A stretch of 64,000 nt of DNA, from contig NC_059471.1 of the NCBI RefSeq assembly GCF_018139145.2, forward strand, positions 83,970,520-84,034,519, given 5' to 3'. A program made the translations under genes and the position numbers. Below the pieces are notes generated by a model. That model saw only the letters and a program-made list of their open reading frames with translations, was not told where the DNA came from and did no database searches. Below, piece after piece: positions 48,201 to 64,000 of this stretch; position 1 is the first letter of the stretch; each line of letters opens with the position of its first letter. The stretch comes from Gymnogyps californianus. Its lineage: Eukaryota; Chordata; Aves; Accipitriformes; Cathartidae.

Positions 48201-50278
48201 GGAGAGCCTAGCTATTTCTTTTCTATCAGTTTGATCTAATAAATGACACTACTTCCCGTACAAGCCTTGCCTCATTTGCATCCTTACGTCAGCACACTTA
48301 CAACACTCCCGCTTTTAAAAAGGGATGCATATAGTGACTCACCGGTTGCTTTCAAACAGGCAGATGTGGGATTCATCTCGCCTATCTGCCACCCATCGCA
48401 CCACGTAAGGTCTGGTCATCTAAACTCCTGCTGCTGCCTGGGCAGGAAGACAGCAAATCCCAGCGGGCAGTGGATGTCCCCCCGCCTGCCTCCAACGCCC
48501 GTGCTAGCAGGGGATGACTCCTTCTCTAGGCGGATGCCATCAGTCCCTCCCGCTTAAACCACCAGCTTAAAGAACTAGCGTGTACTAGACAACCAGCTTA
48601 TGCACGGTTAAAGTTCGATGAACCCCCCCACAAATATCATCTCCAGAGCTGTGCCAGTGTTGAAGCAAGTCAGAATCTGAACACAATCCAACCTACCTGT
48701 TCGGTTTACAAGAAAAATGCGTAATTTCAGTACAATGGTAAATTCAGATGTATAACTGCATCTTGCCTTTAGATTTGTTCCCTTAACAAAAAATACCCAC
48801 CTTTTATCTGACTATGTCAATGCTCAAGTAATTAGGAAAAACTGTGAAGGCCAAGGTACTACGGAGTGTGGTAAAAGATGCACAGCAAATATGATGAGAG
48901 TAGTTTAATGATAGCAAATCAAACATTAAAAATATTTAAATATTTTTTAGTTTTAAAAAGTTTGTAAAACCATTTTCTTTTGAGATTGATTGTTCTATTT
49001 ACATAAAGTCTGTATTTTACTGGAGCATCAAAAAGATGTACTTTTACAATTATTTGTTTATAAGCCTAAGCATATATGAAAAAAACGACTAGCAAAGAGA
49101 AATAAATATCAAAAGGAGAAAAAATAAGTTTATTTTAAAAAGATGCAGAAAAACTTGACCACAAAAATAAGTACATTACAGTGTATTTACCTTCTTACAG
49201 ATCTATCCACATCCACAAAAACACAATCTGAAAGATGAATCTTACATTCATACTTTACTTGATACTTGTTCTGGTTTAAAATACAATTTTCAATTATCAA
49301 CACGCTGTCTATACCTAATTCACAGTGTCTGCATATCATGTACTGGAAACACAATTTCTCCTTGTGCCTGCGGGATGGAATTTCATTGCACATCAATGGT
49401 CCCTTCTATGAAAGGGGGGGAACCTTCTAAAGAGAAGGTTTTTGGGTGTTCCCTCCTCCTCCACACCAGAGGCCCTGCTCTATGCAAGACATTACTCAGT
49501 TAGTATCACTCTCTCTTTGGTAACATTTCCCTAGTATTTCACAATGATCAAATGTTACCTACAAGCACAACTGAAACATGTTAGATTTTTTAAGTAGTTA
49601 TTTTATTCATTTCTAAATACACTCATTATCTCTGTTTGGTCTTTTTATTATTCTGACTATTTTATTTAAACTTTTCCATTTCACCCACTGATGCTTTTTA
49701 AAACTGTAAATGATTCAGTGACATCATCCCTTACTCCGCTGCACAAGGCTCGTAAGTGAATCAGTCCCGCAGAGTTATGCGTAATACAAGTTGCATTACT
49801 TGAGAAACAGCATATTTGTAGTTAAACCAGTTATGGATTAAATTTTTGTGGCAGCTTGTGCAGAATGTTTTTTAATAATAATCTTTCTCATAAGAAGTCC
49901 AACCACCAGTGATGGGAAGCAGCAATACGGAGTATATTTCTGGACTTTCTAATTGTATGTTCCCACATATTAATGAAAAATATCCATTCTTTACGGAAAG
50001 ATAAATAAACTTTTAGATAAACTGTAAATTTGTCTTGTAAACAGGACTATAACATGAATAACATAATAAAACCTTACATACACAATGTTCCACAAAAGAG
50101 AGAAGTACTTTGAATAGATTCTCACAATCCTGTTGAAAATTTGACTTGTGTTTGTAGATGTTGCAAGAAACCAAAAAGAAATAAACCAGAATCAACAAAA
50201 TATTATTAAAAATATATATATAACATTTCCCTGGAATGATAATCAGTATTTTTAAAAAGTTGTCATAAACTTGAATGT

Positions 50279-50280
<2 letters not shown>

Positions 50281-50309
<29 letters not shown>
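50281..50309 (+). repeat. G29 homopolymer
   Basis: Twenty-nine uninterrupted G on the plus strand (C on the PIGA sense strand). It could be a real mononucleotide tract, but homopolymer length is error-prone in assemblies. Confidence 0.9.
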
Positions 50310-51090
50310 AACCCATAACTTCAAAAAGTAAAATATTACCTTAATTCCATCCATTTATCCATAATCTCTGTGGCACCATCTTAGCTGACCTCCACTTTTA
50401 ATGTAGAGTTTGAAAAATTCAAATTGTAATACAATGCATGTTGCACGTTACGTATCAAAGGCTAAAAATTCTAGTAAAAAGAAAACAGACTTTGTATATG
50501 GCATTTATTTCACATTACCTTTCTGTGTTTCATGAAAAGATGTTCAATGAAATTACAAAATGTCAGACGTTAGGGTAACTACATCTCTACACAAACAAGA
50601 TGATATTGACAGAAGTTGTGTTTTAAATACTGCCCTTCAAGGGTTTGGAAACAGTATTTTCATATTGCACAGTTTTAATAGTAATACAGTGTCCAACACT
50701 ACATAATACTCAGTCATAAAATCATAAGATTTTGAGTCTTCAGTGATGCTTGAAAAAGAAATTAACCCAGTGCATTAGGCAGGGGGGAGTTTTAGAGGTT
50801 GCTGACATAAATGAGACAAATGCCTCCTCTCACACATTAGCATGTTGTGCCGCCTATTGTCCCAGGTATACATTACTTAAGACTGCTAACAGATGCAAGC
50901 AGCCACTTCTTTTTTTTTTCCTCTCCATGAAAAGCATACCTATTGGTTATTTCCATTTAAGGGAGACCTTCCCAAGACTTCACTTGCAGAACCTGCCTGA
51001 CAGTGTCTCTGATGTGGTCTAGCTGAAATCACGCACACTAAACACTGTCCCTCCCAGAGATGGACTGAAATGCCATTTTGATCATAAGCA

Positions 51091-51140
51091 AGGGGAAGGA
51101 AAAAGAAAAGAAAAGAAAGAAAGAAAAAAAGAAAGATAAG
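51091..51140 (+). repeat. AAAG-rich purine tract
   Basis: About 50 bp of AAAG/AAAAG units, continuing into a GGGAGG-rich purine stretch to about 51172. It lies in the probable PIGA 3'UTR or flank. Confidence 0.85.
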
Positions 51141-51714
51141 GGAGGGTGGGAGGGGAGAGGGAGTGAGCAAGCACGATGGTGCTTGTTAAGCCCTTCACAG
51201 ATTTCTCTCTCGCGCGTGTGCACACGTACACATGTGTTACTTCACACTTTGGCATAGTCTGCTGGAGGAGTTTTCAGGCCTGAGCTGTTTCTGAAGGCTG
51301 TATTATCTCTAAATAATATAATAATAATTTCTTCACCTATGTACTTTAAAAAAACGCTTTACATCACTTCCACACATGTAAGTGAACACGACAAATTTAG
51401 CACCTCTGAAAATATCAAAAATTCTTTATGGAGTTTTGACTTAGCAACAGGATGATCCAATTCTGACTAGTGAAGAACTTCAAAATAATAACACTATGCA
51501 GGCAAAACACTGTCACTGTGACACAACTGCTAGAACTAAGTCTCTGAAATTTCCATGGTAGTGGACTTCATGACTAATTTCAAGTGCCAATTTCATCTTA
51601 GAAGAGAAAAGGTGTGTTTTGTTGGGTTTTTAATTAAATATTTTTAAATAGGTCTGAAAATAAAAATCACAGTAAATATCAGGAATTAGCAGGGACTACT
51701 GCAAGCTAATAATT

Positions 51715-51720
51715 TTTATT
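51715..51720 (-). terminator. Candidate PIGA polyadenylation signal AATAAA
   Basis: This is the first minus-strand AATAAA below the PIGA stop, 329 bp away, in an AT-rich context. Further copies at 50509-50504 and 49607-49602 could give longer 3'UTRs. Confidence 0.4.
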
Positions 51721-52048
51721 TTGCTTTCCCAAATACCACTGAAGTTTACAGTCACTTTCTGTAATATTCAAGTTGTCGAGAAAAATCTTGTAGTTTTGTC
51801 TCAAAGGCTTTTGACACATATAAAAACCCATGTTCTCCTCCCAGCTTTAAGTGCAAAAGAGATGTCCGCAAATTTGCATGAATCCAAAACTAAATTAAAA
51901 CATCATCCTAAATTGAGGTAGCACATTTAACCAAGTTTCTTTCCAAGAACTTCAGAAAGAAACTGAAGAATTTGCTGATAGAGACATTACTCTTAAAACA
52001 TTAAAACCTTCAGCGACTGATGCGCTCTTTCCTCTCCATTTAAGCATT

Positions 52049-58720
<6,672 letters not shown>

Positions 58721-58980
58721 CAATCGCCGCCCGGCGCTGCGTCACGCGGGAAAAGAAGCGGCCAATCGAAGATTGGGGAGATGGGACGTGACGGAAGCGG
58801 GGCGGGCCCTACGCGCGCCGGGCTGCGGAGGGGCGGGGAGCGCGGGCCGTTGGGCAAGGCGGGCTTCGCCTCAGGCCTCCTGCGGGTGGTTCAGCCGTGC
58901 TCCCGGGCCCCAGCCAGCGGCGTGTCCGCTCTCCTGCAACGGCGTTGCCCTTGCTGTGGTGGAAAGCCTGCCTCGGCCGG

Positions 58981-61900
58981 TTGTTGTCAAAAAAAAAAAA
59001 AAAGCTTGTACACAAGCATAGTCCAAAGCGATGAAAAAAATGAGCTGCACGCTGTAAAGTGGTAGAATTGCCTTAAAACTCAAAAGGCTTTGCTCTGCCC
59101 CCAGCATAGAAGCTCTTCTGGTGCACTGTTTGGCTCAGTCACAGCTGGAACTGCTGAAACGTTCTCAAGTCTTTAGCCGCAAGTGTTGGAAGCTTGCTCG
59201 CTCTAAATGAAAATGAAAATAAAAATACAATGATTTTTACAGACAGTCCAGGAGCTCGAACTTTGAGAGATGCAGCTGGGTTGTGTGAGTTGTGCTCTTG
59301 ACACCCCAGGCTGGCATTGCCTGGCTGTGTATTTCTGGTCTTCTCAAGGAGCTTTGGAATCAGCTGTTAGCAGCTCCAGCACCGGCCCCACTGCTGCTGA
59401 CTGCCAAGAAGGATGTTGCCTCACCAGGCTAGGGTTGTTCATGCCTTTCCTATACGTTCCCAAAATTATGTTTGGCAGCTACTTCTCCTTGCCAAGCTTT
59501 CTGATACGAATTTTGTCAGATTTGATTCTGTCATCACTCCTACGCAAATATGCATGTCATGAGTGACAGTACAAGCTGACCTAGGCTGCAGTGCTGGCTG
59601 GATTCCTAGTTAGGTTGAAGCTTGGACAGATATGGTTTGGAGGTGCTGATCCCAAGAAGGACCAAGGAGGAAATGAGGCACTTCATTCTGGGGACTGAAA
59701 GACATGAAAGACGCTAGTGTGCTGAACAAGAAAAACATTGCTCGTTGTTTGAACATTTCTCATGTGTTCAGAAAGGCGAGACCAGTATTGGCAAATCTGA
59801 CTTCATCATCAGGTGCTCCTCCGGTGTGGCAAGAACCTGAATTTCAGGATGAGAAGCTGAGTATGAGGCCAGAAGGGGGGAGGCTTCTCACCTGCAGCAG
59901 GAGGTATCCTGCTGTGAAAGAAGAGACTGGGAACCAGGGGGCAATAGGGATCCTAGTTCTCAGAAGAAACAGCAGCCTGGGTGTAAAGCAGCTGCCTTGA
60001 ATTACATCTAGGAAAAAAAAACAAAGTAGTGCCAGGAGAAGGAGGAAAGCACTTGGAGGTTCTCAGCTGCAGCACCCCATGATGTGATCCCTGGTAAATG
60101 ACGGTGGTGACCTCCCTTTGTGTCAGGCTGCCCTGAAGAGTCAAGCTGTACTAGTCACTCCTATTTTAGGTGTCAGAAAAACAATGGTTATGGTTTTAAC
60201 TATTTGGAAAAAAAATTTTTTTTTTTAGACTAGTTCTTCTTGTGTGCTGTCTAGAGAAGCTGTAATTCTTGGTATGCAAGCTTAAAAAATCCAAAGAGAA
60301 ATCGTCACTGGTATACAACATAGCAGCCCCTCTCTTCAGCAAAAGAAGTGGCATTTGACATGTTCCATAGGCTGATGCTGACCAACCACTGTGCAAATCC
60401 AGAATACTGGCACCGACCTACAAAAGGTCCTGTCTTCCACAGGACAGATCCAGTTAATCTCAGAAACCTCTTTTTATGCCACAGCAGTTATGATTTTTTG
60501 TCCCTCTATATTTATCTGAACTTTGGAGAGAACTTGGCGCTTTCCCAGCAGCTGGCCATAGGCTCTAAACATCTTTCTGAAGGAGGTCAGGAAAAGTATT
60601 GTGGCCAAGCCTTCCTGCCTTTGGCCCGGTATGTTAGCTTTGGCGGTCTGACATCTGTGTTCTTCATTAAACGTGTCTAGTTGTGCTTAATGTCACACCT
60701 GTCAGTGGTCCAACTCAATCCCCCTATATCAGCAGCCTCCTCCCATTCTTGTGTTCAGACGACCTCGAAAAAGTTGTTTGCCAAGGAGCTTAGGAAAAAC
60801 CTTAATGGAAAGGACAGGAATCTTTGCCACTGCAAAGCTGGCAAAGGTGCTGCTACATTTTCTGTCCACGGCTGGTTCACGAGGATGGGGTACCACACAC
60901 TTTTCACTGGCTGTGTTGTATTGTTGTTCATTCATAAAATTGTCACTGATCCTGGGCAGATCCAGAGTCTGTCCTGCCCTGATCTGAGGTGAAGCCGTTG
61001 TGAAGGGACCAACAGCTGAAGAGAGAATCAAATTTTCTTCCTTTCTAAATGCCTGGACTCAATGCATTCACTCCCTCATTTAAAGCACGTACAAGGTCAG
61101 AGTGAGACTGTGGGATATGTAAAGTAGAGAGTAAAGATGTTAAACCAGTGACAGCAGAGTAATTACTGCTTCCAAGGCTGGTCCTCGAATGCTCCCTAAA
61201 GCACCCTCATAAATCGAGTTAATGGGGAGAGAAGATGGAGGACACTTAAAGAGACTCCTGTGGCTTTGTTCTGGTAGCAGATGCCATCTTGCCTCAAGGA
61301 GACCGCTTCGGTGTTCTTGAAAATGCAGGAAAACTTTCTGCCGGGTACTCTGCTCTATCATCTCCCTCTCAGCCTCCTCTCAGGCTGAATTTGCTACTCT
61401 GTCCCCAGCCTGGTGGGCAATGTTTCTTCTATTGCATGTCTGTCTTGAGCAAAAGCTATCACTGTTTGGTGAAGTGGCTTTGCTGAGTGTAATAAGCTGG
61501 TGTATTGAATTAATGCATTTATTTATGAGCGCCCGGTCTCAGAGTCCTTCCCGGTCCCTAGCGGGAGCAGTCATCACAAACAAAGCCTGGGTGCTGGCTG
61601 TCTTCTGCCTTCTCAGCTGAGTCAGCGATTCAGCTTAAGGGCTCCCTGAATGGGGCAGAAAAAATTCCTGGGCACACAATGCAAAGCGGTGGCTGTGCTC
61701 TCCCTGACATTTGAAATCCATCAGAAGGACTGGTTACCTTTGTTCTGGCAGACCTAAGGGATATCTGCCCTGCAGCCAGCGTACAACCAGCATCAACTCT
61801 CTAACAAGTCATCTGACTAATTTGACAGAAATGCCATTCTGCCTGTATCTGATCTGGATCAAATAAGATATAGCAACACAGAGATCTGGTATCAGTTATT

Positions 61901-64000
61901 ATGAAGCCACAGCCTGTTGACCAGACTAGACTTGGTTTTACTTTTTTTTCTCAGCTTTACTTGATTTTACTGTCTATTTAGTTGCAGATCTAAATTTCTG
62001 TTTCTGCAGCCTTGAGGCCACATCAAAGTGCTTTAGCATTCATGTATCAGCTGCGTTAGAAGAGAAGGCCTGTCTTAGAGGTCTTCTGTTTGTACCTTTA
62101 AGGCTGCACTTGACACTCTTTTAAAAAATCCTGGGCATTTATGTCGTAGAGTCAATACAAACTGAAGTTCCAGAACTCTCAGATGGGTTTCAGTATTAAA
62201 ATGCTAACAAAATGGGTTTAACTGAAAGTTAAACAAGTGTAAGGTCTTGGTGGAAGAAAAAAAAGGTGCTGTGACAACAGCAGATGGAGCTATTGGAAAC
62301 TTAAAATGTGTTCGTCCTGGTGGGGATGCAAAATATTCTCAGTGCAAAGCTGAAGAACCTGCACCTGGTATGTGTTATTTCCTACTAGTAATGCTCCTAC
62401 CACACATATGCTCCAGAACATTATCAGCACTGTTCTCTGTGCTCATGATACCCATTAGTGTAGTACCTGCCTGCTTTCTATAGTTTGAATTAAAAGAAAA
62501 CTGAGTTTCTTATAAAAACTAAACATGAACTATCCAATATTTTGATAGTTTATATCCAGATGTAAACTGTAAAGCAAGAATAATTCATTGTAATTATACT
62601 TAAAATCCATGAAATGAAACAAGGGTTTAAGTTTATAGTGTTATTGTAGCCTTGAATATCTAAAGATAAAAACAAGGTAAGGTCCATGGAGGAAGCAGTA
62701 ATTTCTATTTGACTGTTAGAATTGGCAAGACTCAGAGAGGCTTCCAGGCATGCAAACCCTTCTTGAGGTTTGAAGCGGAAGCCACAGATTTCAAGCTTTG
62801 TGCAGGTTGGAAACAAGTGCTCTGAGTTTAATTTAATTAATGTGGAGCAGAGCAAGGTGACAAGGTGATTGGCCTCCAGGGGACAGGTAGAGAGGCATAG
62901 GCATTATTAACTATGAAAACTTTAAGAGTGAGCTGTGGGTAGTTTTAAAATGGGATGCACAGGGAAATGGCAGATCAGAGAGACCAGATGACTGTAAAGG
63001 GATTTTCATAATATGCCTTTGTAACTGAGCTACAGGAAAATACTGCAGTTTATTATGGAGACAATATTGATAAGAAGTGTTGCATAGTTCTTCTGCAGAT
63101 ATGGTGAGCTTTTCCTTGTGTTTCATCACTTGTATTGGTTATTTTATTCTGAGGAGTGAAGCTAAATAACCACTATGCAACCGTATTTGAGTGTTCAGAC
63201 ACATTTCTGAACAGTTAGCCTGTTCATACGGAGCAAGAAATGCTTTCCCGAGAAAAAAAGAAGAGCAAAGGAGGCACATGAGTGTGCTCAGACAGCGGGA
63301 TCCAGGGTCAAGGGAAAGTTTTGGATAAATGCTTTGCCAATGAGTCACCTAACAGAAACTGATGGGTTAGTCTGGGTATCTTGCATCACCGTTTCAGCTG
63401 GACCTGTGATACTAAGCCACATGTTAGAGATACAGTCTTCACCAATTAAAAATACCACTTAGCAAAACAAGTGGGGCAGAAGACTAGGTGGAATGCTTCC
63501 TATTTTGTTACCTTCTTTTCTTGACACTTACTTTGTAATCACATTCAATAACTGGATATTTTTAAATATATAGCATATACTAATGCAGACAAAAATCATT
63601 GATTATTCAGCCATAAACATTTTAAAGGTAGCTTTTGATGTTTAAGAAATGAAGCAGTTCACACTAAGTCATGGATCCTCAATGCTCTCAACCTGAGCGT
63701 ACCTTTCACATTGAGCAGTATTGTAAAGTATGATAAAAGTGGAAACAAAGATGAGTGTTAATGGCATAAAAGTCAAAATACAGACCAAGCCCTGACAGCA
63801 TCCTTTTATGTACTCATTTTGCTTTATTGGCTAAAGGAGCGGTTTCCTTTTAACTTAATTTAAAACAGACTTTCTCCCCCTGAGTGAAAAGTTTTTATTG
63901 AAGTTTTTGAGTAACTGCTGATGTAGGAGTCCGACAGAAATAAAATGAATGGCAGTACATCATTTGTAACCCCTGACTTGTTTGGGTTTTAATGTAGACT
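58981..64000. other. Region upstream of PIGA, no gene recognised
   Basis: Open frames up to about 110 codons occur on both strands but lack domains, conserved motifs or splice logic. VEGFD is the next gene in the mammalian order, but I see none of its cysteine-rich exons here. An A15 run lies at 58989-59003. No named mobile element was recognised. Confidence 0.5.

Larger units (their letters stand above)
45216..52048. other. Intergenic DNA between ASB11 and PIGA, including PIGA 3'UTR
   Basis: The last part, just below 52049, should be PIGA 3'UTR. Minus-strand AATAAA hexamers lie at 51720-51715, 50509-50504 and 49607-49602. A purine-rich stretch at about 46540-47240 has no recognisable coding potential. 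A G29 run sits at 50281-50309 and an AAAG-type tract at 51091-51140. No gene was recognised. Confidence 0.5.

Noticed and set aside
58981..64000. VEGFD exons upstream of PIGA
   Set aside because: Expected next in the mammalian gene order, but none of the VEGF-domain or cysteine-rich C-terminal motifs can be read on the minus strand here.

Overview
The window looks like a bird nuclear genome, or at least a sauropsid one. It holds three spliced vertebrate genes in the order ASB9 - ASB11 - PIGA, all on the minus strand. This is the conserved ASB9/ASB11/PIGA block known from human Xp22.2. There are no mammalian-type SINEs or L1 elements, and the only interspersed repeat I can name is one decayed CR1/L3-type LINE fragment. 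The species cannot be read from the sequence.

Layout, low to high coordinate: (1) 1-3658 lies downstream of ASB9. It probably holds the ASB9 3'UTR and contains an unexplained cysteine-rich minus-strand reading frame at about 1.8-2.2 kb. (2) 3659-18467 is ASB9: seven coding exons, 294 aa, six ankyrin repeats and a SOCS box. The last exon is not visible as a Met-initiated reading frame and was found by reading for the SOCS motif. (3) 18468-31063 is intergenic: a GC-richer ASB9 promoter zone, then featureless sequence with one CR1-like remnant near 28.3 kb. (4) 31064-45121 is ASB11: seven coding exons, 322 aa. Exon 1 carries a membrane segment, followed by six ankyrin repeats and a SOCS box. (5) 45122-52048 is intergenic plus the PIGA 3'UTR. 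(6) 52049-58335 is the PIGA coding region: five coding exons, 475 aa. A CpG-island promoter and a probable non-coding first exon extend to about 58.9 kb. (7) 58.9-64 kb has no gene I can recognise.

ASB9 and ASB11 are a tandem duplicate pair. Exons 2 to 7 have exactly the same lengths (80, 108, 151, 135, 192 and 125 bp) and phases in both genes. Only exon 1 differs: 94 bp in ASB9, and 178 bp with a membrane anchor in ASB11. Both encode substrate receptors for Elongin B/C-Cullin5 ubiquitin ligases. PIGA is functionally unrelated; it is the catalytic subunit of the enzyme that makes GlcNAc-PI, the first step of GPI-anchor synthesis.

No wholly new biological system is visible. The points most worth checking are: a 12-nt tandem acceptor in ASB9 that would add or drop four residues in its substrate-contacting N-terminus; a weak ASB9 exon 6 donor whose read-through gives a SOCS-less protein; a short upstream ORF in the PIGA leader; and the unidentified interrupted reading frame downstream of ASB9.
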